Virus record (IMG/VR): IMGVR_UViG_3300020175_000005
Coordinates: 1 to 64,000 of that record
Source: a virus
Reading direction: 5' to 3' (one strand)
DNA: 64,000 nt
In this document: one piece after another, positions 49,165-57,110 of the stretch
Layout: each line of letters starts with the position of its first letter
Numbering within the stretch: the first letter of the stretch is position 1
Translations under genes and position numbers: made by a program
Notes under the pieces: generated by a model
Database searches by the model: none
What the model was told of the DNA's origin: nothing
Seen by the model: only the letters and a program-made list of their open reading frames with translations

Positions 49165-50033
49165 TATATTTTTTTTGTATTGTACCTAGCTTGTAAATCA
49201 AAGATAATACTGTAACGGGTATCTAAATTTGGATCTGGGTTGTGTGTCATGCCATGTGTAGTAACTTTCCAGCCGCTTCGTTCTGCATGCTCGCCGAACA
49301 TCCACAGCATCTGGTTGTTTTCCAAACCATCCATTGTTTCCCATTTCTCAGTTTTTGTATTTTTTGCATGAAACTCCACATAATTTTCTCCTAGATGTAA
49401 ACCAGCCAATGTCTCGTCACAATGCTCGTCACCAAAACGTTCAGTATTGTGAGCTCTGTGTTCTGATCTATTTGCATCATTGGCTGTAGGAGTACTGTAC
49501 TCAATAATCATTAGTTTATGCAATACACGTCCCCAATCGGGCTTTTGTTCACTATAGCATTCGTCGGTATAATATTCAAGAATTGGTTTAAAATCCGTAT
49601 GCATGTTTACAAAATACTGCAATTCTTCAGGTGCCGTTTCATTTAACTTGTCCGCAGTCCAATCAAAGATATACACTTTGCGGCGCTGGACATAGTCATC
49701 AGCATCGCCAATATCACCATGCCAGTCAGTTGGTCCCACCATCGTGTCTATATCATAACCGTACACAGGTCCCTGATGCCAGTGAGAAAAACTTTTATCA
49801 GGAATGTTTTCATCCTTCCAATTCTCAACTACTGGAGATTCATCATTCTCAATATTATTGATTTCAAAAAATACATCTGTATTCATCTTCTTCATTAGAC
49901 GTTCAGCCATCGCAAACCGATCTTTATACTTGGTTGCCAATAGTTGACTATCCACAATAGGCCACTCTCCAGTTTCCTGCATTGACCTCAATTCTTCATT
50001 TTGAAATACTTTTTCATTCATATTGTTTTGCAT
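49161..50033 (-). CDS. 2OG-Fe(II) oxygenase-like protein
   Basis: A 290-aa protein. DEHCDETLAGLHLG provides an HxD pair, WKVTTHGMTH the distal His, and LDTRYSIIFDLQ the Arg. The N-terminal half is acidic and unrecognised, with a YIFDWTADKLNET strand. Substrate unknown. Overlaps the 109-aa gene by 20 nt. Confidence 0.7.
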   Translation of the reverse strand: MQNNMNEKVFQNEELRSMQETGEWPIVDSQLLATKYKDRFAMAERLMKKMNTDVFFEINNIENDESPVVENWKDENIPDKSFSHWHQGPVYGYDIDTMVGPTDWHGDIGDADDYVQRRKVYIFDWTADKLNETAPEELQYFVNMHTDFKPILEYYTDECYSEQKPDWGRVLHKLMIIEYSTPTANDANRSEHRAHNTERFGDEHCDETLAGLHLGENYVEFHAKNTKTEKWETMDGLENNQMLWMFGEHAERSGWKVTTHGMTHNPDPNLDTRYSIIFDLQARYNTKKIY

Positions 50034-50343
50034 ACTTTGCTTTTACCTTTCCAGCTTTCGTAAAGAATTCTTTTCTTACACTTTGTAAACTGCCTCCAAC
50101 CCGTCCGGGATATTCACCGAGATATGTTCCTGCGCTTAAATCATCTTTACTGATATAATGCTTATGAAAATGTTCAATATCATCCCATACAGCTAGCATC
50201 GTTTTTCCCATCTCATCAAAGAATCCATCACTTAATATAGCATCATCTTCTTTATAATAGGCATATGACGCCATGAGGTACCATGGGACCATCATATTTA
50301 TATTTTTTCTAAAAAGAGATGCAGCATGGTTATCAAGATTCAT
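50014..50343 (-). CDS. Hypothetical protein (109 aa), ligase-Ia-like pattern
   Basis: The start at 50343 follows AAGGATTTACTG, a clear ribosome site; longer frames lack one. MNLDNHAASLFRKNINMMVPWYLMASYAYY then DDAILSDGFFDEM resemble the small N-terminal (Ia-like) segment of NAD ligases that recurs as stand-alone proteins in marine phages. No nucleotide-binding lysine domain follows. Function uncertain. Confidence 0.55.
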   Translation of the reverse strand: MNLDNHAASLFRKNINMMVPWYLMASYAYYKEDDAILSDGFFDEMGKTMLAVWDDIEHFHKHYISKDDLSAGTYLGEYPGRVGGSLQSVRKEFFTKAGKVKAKYAKQYE

Positions 50344-50497
50344 CAGTAAATCCTTTTTTAACATGCTTGGGCCTACGCTTGTATTCATTTGCAGACTTAA
50401 TAGATTTTTCTCGAAACGGACCGCCGGGATCTCTTACCTGCTGTGCCAACCAATTACGTTGCTTGGGCGCTTGGGGACGTTTCACTTTCTTGGACAT
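50333..50497 (-). CDS. Small basic protein (54 aa)
   Basis: AAGGATATTTACA before the ATG. Strongly basic: MSKKVKRPQAPKQRNWLAQQ, then RDPGGPFREKSIKSANEYKR. Overlaps the next start by 11 nt. Probably nucleic-acid-binding; function unknown. Confidence 0.65.
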   Translation of the reverse strand: MSKKVKRPQAPKQRNWLAQQVRDPGGPFREKSIKSANEYKRRPKHVKKGFTDES

Positions 50498-50509
50498 TGT
50501 AAATATCCT

Positions 50510-50743
50510 TCACCTTACTTCCATACCAGTGAAGCCGGTTTGAGTCCACCCACGTGCCTTGGCATGTGCATCAACAATATCTTTATATTCAGCTGATTCC
50601 CACATTCCAACTTTAATTGCCCATGCTTTCATGTCAAGTTGAATCATAATAGATTGCTCACCTTGTGTTGGTTGAGCATAGATGCGTTCAGCTTCACACT
50701 CTACCATGTTCCACTTTGCATTTTCATTTTCAAATTTAGACAT
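50510..50743 (-). CDS. Hypothetical protein (77 aa)
   Basis: CAGGAGACTACA precedes the ATG. Mixed alpha/beta with several Trp and Met, ending WTQTGFTGMEVR. No family recognised. In the minus-strand series downstream of the promoter at 51401-51429. Confidence 0.6.
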   Translation of the reverse strand: MSKFENENAKWNMVECEAERIYAQPTQGEQSIMIQLDMKAWAIKVGMWESAEYKDIVDAHAKARGWTQTGFTGMEVR

Positions 50744-50756
50744 TGTAGTCTCCTGA

Positions 50757-50990
50757 TTATACTTCTATTGTCGAATGAAAGTAGTTAGATTCAGCAATAC
50801 CGTAACGGTACACAGGATCATTTACAGTTTCAAGCAAGTCTGCTCTATATCGCTTGCTCATTTTAGTTAGTGCAGTTTTAGCTGCTGGCATTGTCTTGTA
50901 AGACTTAGTAGCATCTGGACGTACTAAGCCTGTACGCTGATTCATTTTACCCATGATAAAAGTGCTTGAACGTTCATAGATATAATACAT
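50757..50990 (-). CDS. Hypothetical protein (77 aa)
   Basis: Start at the ATG at 50990, coupled by TAATG to the upstream gene. MYYIYERSSTFIMGKMNQRT, then a Lys/Ala-rich helix PAAKTALTKMSKRYRADLLE. Looks like a small DNA- or RNA-binding protein. Function unknown. Confidence 0.6.
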   Translation of the reverse strand: MYYIYERSSTFIMGKMNQRTGLVRPDATKSYKTMPAAKTALTKMSKRYRADLLETVNDPVYRYGIAESNYFHSTIEV

Positions 50991-51364
50991 TACGCTGCTT
51001 CCAGTTCGTTTGCTGCACAAACATAAGCTCGGTTGTACTGTCCAATTTCAATGTCCGTGTAGTGCGAACGATGAAAGTAATCAGACATTGCGTCATCATT
51101 GTTGAAGTACTTGGGACCTTTCATAGCGTCCAGCAGTTCGTTAAGGAAGTCACGTGCTACACCATTGTAGTGTGTGTCGATCCAGTATACGTTTACATCT
51201 TCGTAACCGTCACGGATATCAAAGTCAATAACACCGCTCTTAACTTTAACAACCAAGGTGCTGTGGTTGCGAATAGCAATAGTAGCTTTCATGTTGTACT
51301 TTTTAAGCACGGCTTTGATAGCTGGAGCAAGTTCTTTTTTATCTGCTTGGGATACGTATGCCAT
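50990..51364 (-). CDS. LPD29-like small protein (124 aa)
   Basis: MAYVSQADKKELAPAIKAVL followed by KKYNMKATIAIRNHSTLVVK strongly resembles the start of large-polyvalent-protein-associated domain 29, found in phages and plasmids. The C-terminal half (NVYWIDTHYNGVARDFLNEL) is alpha/beta. Polyvalent-protein domains are injected or early anti-host factors, so a takeover or antidefence role is plausible but unproved. Cassette promoter upstream. Confidence 0.6.
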   Translation of the reverse strand: MAYVSQADKKELAPAIKAVLKKYNMKATIAIRNHSTLVVKVKSGVIDFDIRDGYEDVNVYWIDTHYNGVARDFLNELLDAMKGPKYFNNDDAMSDYFHRSHYTDIEIGQYNRAYVCAANELEAA

Positions 51365-51400
51365 TTTGTGCGTCCTTTGTTTTGCTTAACTTATACATAT

Positions 51401-51429
51401 AATATAACACCAAGACGTCTTGATGTCAA
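51401..51429 (-). promoter_or_regulatory. Sigma70-like early promoter with perfect AAGACGTCTT
   Basis: TTGACA, 17-nt spacer with the 10-bp palindrome, TATATT, conserved TATAAGTTAA leader. Drives 51364-50757. Confidence 0.87.
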
Positions 51430-51479
51430 GAGAAAAGTGAACAAAGGTTATTAATGATTACAATAGGTTATAAAATAAT

Positions 51480-51977
51480 TTAAATTTTATTTCTGCTGTC
51501 AATTACTTCAAATGTGGGAGTAATTATATCCTGTGATTTGATGTCTGTAAAGATGCCGTGCTTGCACACATACTTTCCACTGAATGTGGGAGACCATAAT
51601 CCAACAGTGAGAGTTTCTGGAATTCTTAGTGAAAAGTTTACTGGTATATTTTTGCCAGGATACATGCTGGCAGAGGGCGCCTTTACCAAATGCCGTGGAG
51701 TTAATACGATCATATCGCCATTTTCTGTATTGGTAAGATACACTTTGAAATCTATCAAGTTACACATTACTGGTCTATCAAGTGTTCCTGAAGTTTCTAA
51801 CACAGTGTCGGTGGCGAGATCTACTGGAGTCACAACATAACCGGTAAAGTTTTCCAATGGACTTGCATATTGTAGTTTCATAAAGGTGTGAAACATAATC
51901 GTGATAAATGTAATCATGGCAACTGTGATTAGTGCCAAAAGTATATTCACTCCATGTATGCTAAAGATTGCTTTCAT
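51480..51977 (-). CDS. Membrane-anchored protein (165 aa), leaderless
   Basis: N-terminal TM anchor (about 9-33) then a beta-rich exterior domain (FTGYVVTPVDLATDTVLETS, IVLTPRHLVKAPSASMYPGK). No lipobox. ACTAAATA lies 5 nt before the ATG with no Shine-Dalgarno. Perhaps an envelope protein involved in exclusion or lysis control; function unknown. Confidence 0.6.
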   Translation of the reverse strand: MKAIFSIHGVNILLALITVAMITFITIMFHTFMKLQYASPLENFTGYVVTPVDLATDTVLETSGTLDRPVMCNLIDFKVYLTNTENGDMIVLTPRHLVKAPSASMYPGKNIPVNFSLRIPETLTVGLWSPTFSGKYVCKHGIFTDIKSQDIITPTFEVIDSRNKI

Positions 51978-51982
51978 ATATG

Positions 51983-51990
51983 TATTTAGT
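51983..51990 (-). promoter_or_regulatory. Late-promoter variant, leaderless (ACTAAATA)
   Basis: Minus-strand ACTAAATACATAT with the box 5 nt before the ATG at 51977. It departs from TATAAATA at the first two bases, so the call is weaker than at 5350 or 31877. Confidence 0.5.
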
Positions 51991-52379
51991 TAATCCCAAT
52001 GATTTTTTTCCGTTAACTGACGTTGGAATTCTGCCATAATACTACGCCAATAATCTGTAGAGTATCGCAAACTCCAACCTCCAATGTTTACTACTACAAA
52101 GTCAGCTGAAACACGTTCTGGGCGAGGACCGCTTCTGCTACGATAAATCCAATACTTGCCATCACGTGTGTGTAAACCTTGTACGCCTTCGCCATCAGGA
52201 CCATGTTCCCAATTGTCAGCAATATGTTGAAATTGTTCAATTGACATTTGACGACTAAAGTTTACATAGTCAGTAACACGGAAACTGATTTTTACCGTGC
52301 TTTCGTCTTTAAAAACATAAATCTTCAGCGGCTCGCTCATTCGCCATACATTATTTTCGTCTAAATTTGGATGTGTCAT
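51990..52379 (-). CDS. Hypothetical protein (129 aa)
   Basis: Beta-strand pairs (KIYVFKDESTVKISFRVTDY, FVVVNIGGWSLRYSTDYW) around an Arg/Gly-rich loop (YRSRSGPRPERV). ATGA overlap with the coiled-coil gene. No family recognised. Confidence 0.6.
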   Translation of the reverse strand: MTHPNLDENNVWRMSEPLKIYVFKDESTVKISFRVTDYVNFSRQMSIEQFQHIADNWEHGPDGEGVQGLHTRDGKYWIYRSRSGPRPERVSADFVVVNIGGWSLRYSTDYWRSIMAEFQRQLTEKNHWD

Positions 52380-52651
52380 TCGATTGATTTTCTTTTCTCT
52401 TTTATGGCTTCTTCAATATCCATTATTTGTTCATTTTCAATTAATCTAATAATTGTTTCTGTTACGCCAATTTCGTGTTGTAACATTCCCATCTTATCCA
52501 TTAGCTTTTGTAATTCAGTTGTATAAAACTCAAGTTCTTTTCTTTTCCGGGATCTCTGATCATATATGTCGGTAATGTCAATTATTAGCCTGGGAGACTT
52601 TAATTCATCGCCACCACTATTGTGTCCTATTAAACTCATTTTAAACTCCAT
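52376..52651 (-). CDS. Small coiled-coil protein (91 aa)
   Basis: Begins MEFKMSLIGHNSGGDEL; the SLIGHNSG motif is frequent at the N-terminus of phage proteins. Residues 35-85 are heptad-like (ELEFYTTELQKLMDKMGMLQ). An internal ATG (residue 5) is an alternative start. Preceded by a structured leader at 52655-52748. Function unknown. Confidence 0.6.
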   Translation of the reverse strand: MEFKMSLIGHNSGGDELKSPRLIIDITDIYDQRSRKRKELEFYTTELQKLMDKMGMLQHEIGVTETIIRLIENEQIMDIEEAIKEKRKSIE

Positions 52652-52654
52652 TTT

Positions 52655-52748
52655 TAAAAGAAGCAGGTTGTGCTGTCCGCTGACGCTATTCCTCTCGGGG
52701 GTTCAAGACCCGGGCCAATTAATGCCAACCCGCTTGTGGTTATTTATT
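52655..52748 (-). promoter_or_regulatory. Late promoter plus structured leader RNA
   Basis: AATAAATA (52741-52748) is followed by AAGCGGGTTG, which pairs with CAACCTGCTT about 65 nt later (10 bp, one G-U). Inside are a GGGT/ACCC hairpin and GC-rich segments. The closing stem ends a few nt before the ATG at 52651. Base composition is far more GC-rich than the surroundings. Confidence 0.5.
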
Positions 52749-52749
52749 A

Positions 52750-53514
52750 TCAGATAGTTTCCACAAAAGCTCGCTCTTGAACAAAATGACCGGGTGATCT
52801 CATTGTACCATGTTCCCAACCAGCAGCTTCTAGCATGTCACGAATTTCATTGTTAAAGGCAGGCCCGCCACAAATCATTATTCTGTCTCTGCTTTTGTCG
52901 AAGAATTCTTGGTCAATTCCCAGGTCACGGAACACGCTACCGTCGGCGATGTTGTCCGTAATTCTTCCAGTGAATCTACCCTCTCCAGGTTCTTCTCTAG
53001 TGACGGTTTGATACACTCGAGCTCCGTGTGCTTCAATTTCTTCCCGGAACACGAGCTCATCGTTAGTACGACAAGTGTGAGTAACGATAACTTCTTCATA
53101 ATATTCATATACCTCTGGATGTCTTGCTAGACTTAAGAAAGGTGCTAGTCCTGTACCTGTGCTAACCATCCAAAGTCTACCATTTTCATTAATACATGGC
53201 TCTGGATCAAGATTACGAAGCAACAATGTACCGATAGCACGATGACTCACTTCTACAATATCTCCAACTTTAATGTGTTGTAGTTTACTTGTTAGTGGAC
53301 CGTCTTGTACTTTGATACTAAAGAACTCTAAGAATTCGTCATCTGGAGAATTAGCAATTGAGTATGCACGTGTTACATCCGCATCCGGTATACCAATCAT
53401 AGTAAACTCGCCAGGCTGGAAGTTTTTCTTTTCCCACTCTGGGCCTTTTGTGGTTTTAAACCAAAACAAATCATCTGTGAAATGTTTAATCTCTAATACT
53501 GTTTCTTCGTTCAT
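52750..53514 (-). CDS. Ferredoxin/flavodoxin-NADP+ reductase
   Basis: A 254-aa protein of Fpr length. FAD-binding TRAYSIANSP, NADP-binding VSTGTGLAPFLSL, VTHTCRTNDELVF, MICGGPAFNNEIRDML, and the C-terminal FVQERAFVE typical of bacterial Fpr. It moves electrons between NADPH and flavodoxin or ferredoxin, the usual reductants of radical SAM clusters. Five radical SAM loci in this window make it a plausible electron source. The stop overlaps none; the ATG abuts the oxygenase stop. Confidence 0.92.
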   Translation of the reverse strand: MNEETVLEIKHFTDDLFWFKTTKGPEWEKKNFQPGEFTMIGIPDADVTRAYSIANSPDDEFLEFFSIKVQDGPLTSKLQHIKVGDIVEVSHRAIGTLLLRNLDPEPCINENGRLWMVSTGTGLAPFLSLARHPEVYEYYEEVIVTHTCRTNDELVFREEIEAHGARVYQTVTREEPGEGRFTGRITDNIADGSVFRDLGIDQEFFDKSRDRIMICGGPAFNNEIRDMLEAAGWEHGTMRSPGHFVQERAFVETI

Positions 53515-54281
53515 TATACTTCCTTATAGAATTGTATGTTTATCCCACTCTTTAGCCAACGATAATTTGGCTTGCTTCTGCGTGTGCAACTGGCATGTAT
53601 CTGACAAGCATCAAAAAGCATCACATCACCAGGCGTGTATGTAAAAACTTTTTCTATGCTCAAGCCTCTTAAATTACCAGAAGGTATTTGTGGAAATAAA
53701 AACTCAGTTTCTCTTTTATATTCTTTCTGCATGTCTGCTATTTTACCATCAATAGTAGTACATTCAGGATATTCTCTTGCAACAGTATAGTCGCTGTTGC
53801 CTTGCTCACTTTTATGCAATCTGTCCAAAGTAACACTGTAACCAATGTGTCTCTGATCAAAAAAGGCAGTTTGTGCGTCACTCCAATTGGTAATCATAAG
53901 TGGTATCACACAGCTCTTGTATGGTATGATATTGTTAGTCCACTCCTCGTTGCATTCACGCTCACTCAATAAGTCAACATGAGCATCATGTAACTGTGTG
54001 GTTATGTAAAAGTTTCCGCTGTGATTGTCGCTAAATTCACCTATTTCTTTCTGAAACTTTTCTTTTAGGACTGGCATGTGTTCAAAAAGTTTGTTGACAT
54101 CACATACTGGTTGCATATTGTTGCTGCTAGGTGCCCACTTTAGACGATCAGCTAACTGAAATTGTAACAAACTTAATTGTTCAATTTCGTCAGGGGTAAA
54201 CATATTGTTGACCAGCCTAGCAGGCTCATAATTGTCAACAATGGTCCGTTGATGTTTTTTGCAATTTTCTATATATGTCAT
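53514..54281 (-). CDS. 2OG-Fe(II) oxygenase-like protein
   Basis: A 255-aa protein. TTQLHDAHVDLLSE gives an HxD pair, LFDACQIHASC the distal His, with Arg in the RRSKPNYRW segment. PGDVMLFD before the distal His is typical of this fold. It overlaps its upstream paralogue by 4 nt (TAAAATGA). Substrate unknown. Confidence 0.72.
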   Translation of the reverse strand: MTYIENCKKHQRTIVDNYEPARLVNNMFTPDEIEQLSLLQFQLADRLKWAPSSNNMQPVCDVNKLFEHMPVLKEKFQKEIGEFSDNHSGNFYITTQLHDAHVDLLSERECNEEWTNNIIPYKSCVIPLMITNWSDAQTAFFDQRHIGYSVTLDRLHKSEQGNSDYTVAREYPECTTIDGKIADMQKEYKRETEFLFPQIPSGNLRGLSIEKVFTYTPGDVMLFDACQIHASCTRRSKPNYRWLKSGINIQFYKEV

Positions 54282-55003
54282 TTTAAATATGTAAAAACAC
54301 TAAGTCCTAATTTTTTACTAATACCGTTTTTATTAAAATTGGCGCCGCAGTGTATTCTTGCTGTATCAAATACAATAATATCGCCTGGCTTCCAGGTAAC
54401 AATATTTTCCACACTCAATCCATGAAATGCATCATAATGCTGGTGTGAAAAATATTCAGTGTGCGTCTCTCGACAAAATTCCTTACCAGTATTATACTTT
54501 AACAAACTGTTATCTGTCAAGTCTTGATTGTAATATACACTGGGAGATTGGTGACCAGGTCTGCGTATTTTTACAGGACCATTAAGGTAACACTGATCAA
54601 AAACTCCAAATTGTGTGGGCTCTATAATATCTAGAGGTATTACAACTGTTTTGTGTAATCTAGGCCATAGTCGCTTATTATCATCATTGTGCAATATATG
54701 TGGCTTTCTGACTTCATAAAAATTACCAGCAAATGTCCCATGTGGCCCTATAAGGTCAGTAATAAGACGATCAACATCAAACCACCAACCAGGTAATACG
54801 TCAGTTCTCTCTGGCCAAAAATCCACTGTTACTGGTCCAGTATTCTTGTAATTCTTTTCACTATTCTGGAAGGCGTGAATTAGCCTTTCCAGCAAGCGTT
54901 CACTTACTACATTTTCATGAACCACAGTCGGTTCAAGTCTGGATAATATTTCTCTTTTTTCTGATACTGTTCTTGTCATAATGATAAATAGCTTTATATA
55001 CAT
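54278..55003 (-). CDS. 2OG-Fe(II) oxygenase-like protein (paralogue)
   Basis: A 241-aa protein if started at 55003; the ATG at 54979 is an alternative. VRKPHILHNDDNK supplies HxD, WKPGDIIVFDTARIHCG the distal His, matching the neighbour's PGD...FD...IH pattern. A TATAAATA box ends 3 nt before the first ATG, and no ribosome site precedes the second, so a leaderless start at 55003 is preferred. Likely acts with the next gene on related substrates. Confidence 0.72.
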   Translation of the reverse strand: MYIKLFIIMTRTVSEKREILSRLEPTVVHENVVSERLLERLIHAFQNSEKNYKNTGPVTVDFWPERTDVLPGWWFDVDRLITDLIGPHGTFAGNFYEVRKPHILHNDDNKRLWPRLHKTVVIPLDIIEPTQFGVFDQCYLNGPVKIRRPGHQSPSVYYNQDLTDNSLLKYNTGKEFCRETHTEYFSHQHYDAFHGLSVENIVTWKPGDIIVFDTARIHCGANFNKNGISKKLGLSVFTYLK

Positions 55004-55014
55004 ACTTATTTATA
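54983..55014. promoter_or_regulatory. Divergent late promoters
   Basis: Plus-strand GATAAATA (54983-54990) serves the gene at 55030, with AGGAG before its ATG. Minus-strand TATAAATA (55007-55014) serves the oxygenase pair. The two are back to back and partly crossed. Confidence 0.7.
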
Positions 55015-55029
55015 CTAGGAGAAAAATTC

Positions 55030-56382
55030 ATGGAAAAATTTATAGGTACTGAAACCCCATCTGAATTCATTAAACATAACTTGGTAGTAGGAATTCTTGC
55101 CAACAATCGTATCAAAGACCAAATAGCTGACGGATACTTGAAAAACCTAACTGAATTTTATACTCAGGAATTTTTCCTAGGAGGACTAACAGTAATATAC
55201 GGAGAAAATCCAGAAGACTTGATGGCTCAAACAAGCGAATTAGGAAAATCACATCTAGTTGCATTAAAGGTCGGTAATATCACTACATCTTTCCTAGACA
55301 CTCTCATTAACTTTTTTGAAAGGTTTTATGATGATGAAGTTTTAATTGGTCACATCTTAGACAGGGGAGATAGCTATTATGAGATACACCCGCAATTCTT
55401 CCTAATAGATATTAAATGGTGGGAAAGTGTTGGAAAACCAATGTTTGGTATTCGTAGACACAACACTGAGTGGGAAGCTACTATTCCCGAAAGAAGCAAT
55501 GACAATTGGCATGACGATTACACTCCTAAATGGATTAAAAATGGATCAACAAAAAGAACATATACCTCCAAAGAGTATGGCTGGAACATTATATCTCTTG
55601 CATTAGATAGTGGCAAAAAAGTAGGGGTATGGCAAAAGTATATGCGCGACAGTAAAAAATATCTTTATCCCGAAGTCGAAGAAGCATATGCAGGAAACAT
55701 TAATGAAGTTCTTAGATTGTTAGATACATCAAAGTTTTTTTGCTCAAATACCGAAGACATTCATGTTAGTGGAAACATTGTTGCAGATACAGTAATATGT
55801 ACCGCAGGTGGACCATCGCCAATTCTACATGCGTTTGCTTATAACATGAAATCTGGAGGAAACTTAGTAGTAGTAGATGTTAGTGAGCTTGCATTAAATA
55901 TTATGCAAGATATGTTTGCTACATGGGATGGCAGAGATTACCATAGTTGGCTAGAAGAATATAGAAAAAACTCTTCAGCAATTCGTGGTCGTATGATAGC
56001 ATTTGAAAGAGTGGAAAAGCAAAGTAAATGGATGGACGAAATTCCAGGTTTTGAAGAGTGGTATAATGAAGTTTGGCCGCATATCAATAAACAGTTCATT
56101 AAACAAAGTATTTTAGATGTTGACCAATTCACAAAACGCATTGATAGTTTTTTCCAACCTGATAATATAGTAGTAGTGCATACCAGTAATATTTTCCATT
56201 ATTTGCCAACTTCATTGTTTTACAACTATAATATAAGATGGCATTTGTTTTGGAAACTAAAAAATTATGTAACGAGAAAACAAGCTACTGTTGAAGGTCT
56301 AAAAGTTATTCAGAGAATACTGTTTAATGATCATCATAGAAAGATAATGGAGATTTTACCATGGTACAAGAAGATAGACTAG
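55030..56382 (+). CDS. Two-domain protein, possible methyltransferase-like C-terminus
   Basis: A 450-aa protein. TAGGAGAAAAATTC before the ATG. The N-terminal 220 residues have glycosyltransferase-like strands (LVVGILANNRI, LTVIYG, FFLIDIKWWESVG). The next part has VADTVICTAGGPSPILHAFA, GGNLVVVDVSELALNIMQDM and later IVVVHTSNIFHYLP, a Rossmann pattern like SAM-dependent methyltransferases (acid residue after the second strand). No family named. Directly coupled (22-nt overlap) to a hydroxylase, so it may build or modify the hydroxylase substrate. Confidence 0.55.
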   Translation: MEKFIGTETPSEFIKHNLVVGILANNRIKDQIADGYLKNLTEFYTQEFFLGGLTVIYGENPEDLMAQTSELGKSHLVALKVGNITTSFLDTLINFFERFYDDEVLIGHILDRGDSYYEIHPQFFLIDIKWWESVGKPMFGIRRHNTEWEATIPERSNDNWHDDYTPKWIKNGSTKRTYTSKEYGWNIISLALDSGKKVGVWQKYMRDSKKYLYPEVEEAYAGNINEVLRLLDTSKFFCSNTEDIHVSGNIVADTVICTAGGPSPILHAFAYNMKSGGNLVVVDVSELALNIMQDMFATWDGRDYHSWLEEYRKNSSAIRGRMIAFERVEKQSKWMDEIPGFEEWYNEVWPHINKQFIKQSILDVDQFTKRIDSFFQPDNIVVVHTSNIFHYLPTSLFYNYNIRWHLFWKLKNYVTRKQATVEGLKVIQRILFNDHHRKIMEILPWYKKID

Positions 56383-57110
56383 CAAAAGTTTTAGATTTCA
56401 TACAAGAATGCAAGCAACATAAACACTACGCATATATTGAGTCGCCGCCAGAAGCGTATAGTTATTGGAAAGAAATAAGACAAACACGACAGTTATATTT
56501 TAAATGGATCATGAAACACAGTAATTGTCCCAGTTTACGTTTGAGCATTGATATACCACACCGAGAAATACTAGCAGAAGCAGAAAATGCAAACGAATAC
56601 TTCGTAAAGCATCGTGGAAATAATCATCCTGGCTGGGAGAGTATGACATTGCATGGCCAAGGAATACATTATACCGACAACATAAAACAATATCCAGATG
56701 CGCCACAAGAATATAATTGGACTGAATTAACAAAATATTGTCCTATAACAACTGAGTGGTTCAAAGATGTGTGGCCTAATTCAGGCAATATGCAACGTGT
56801 TAGATTTATGATGCTGCGTCCTGGAGGTTGGATTACACCACATCAAGATTTAGATCGTCGAGAAATTAGTGCATTTAATATCGCTCTCAGCAATCCAGAA
56901 GGATGTGAATTTGCAATGGAAGATGCAAATATTATTCCTTGGAAACCAGGAGATGTTAGAGGGATTGATGTTGGGAGAAAGCACTGCGTATACAACGGAA
57001 GCAATCAGGATCGCATACATATGATTGTTCATGACAACTGGAGTCCAAACAAATATGACCTCGTTTGTCAAGCATATGATGACTTGTTAATAGAGAATAA
57101 CACTTTGTAA
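56361..57110 (+). CDS. Aspartyl/asparaginyl beta-hydroxylase-like protein
   Basis: A 249-aa protein. RFMMLRPGGWITPHQDLDRR carries HxD, NIIPWKPGDVRGIDVGRKHCVYN the distal His, and QDRIHMIVHDNW the 2OG-binding Arg. This order is that of the Asp/Asn hydroxylase family. Part of a two-gene plus-strand operon; its stop directly abuts the 3' end of the convergent tmRNA. Target protein or small molecule unknown. Confidence 0.78.
   Translation: MVQEDRLAKVLDFIQECKQHKHYAYIESPPEAYSYWKEIRQTRQLYFKWIMKHSNCPSLRLSIDIPHREILAEAENANEYFVKHRGNNHPGWESMTLHGQGIHYTDNIKQYPDAPQEYNWTELTKYCPITTEWFKDVWPNSGNMQRVRFMMLRPGGWITPHQDLDRREISAFNIALSNPEGCEFAMEDANIIPWKPGDVRGIDVGRKHCVYNGSNQDRIHMIVHDNWSPNKYDLVCQAYDDLLIENNTL

Noticed and set aside
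52655-52748. tRNA gene suggested by GGTTCAAGACC
   Set aside because: No acceptor, D or anticodon arms fit in either direction, and the T-stem equivalent has mismatches; the segment folds better as a leader.
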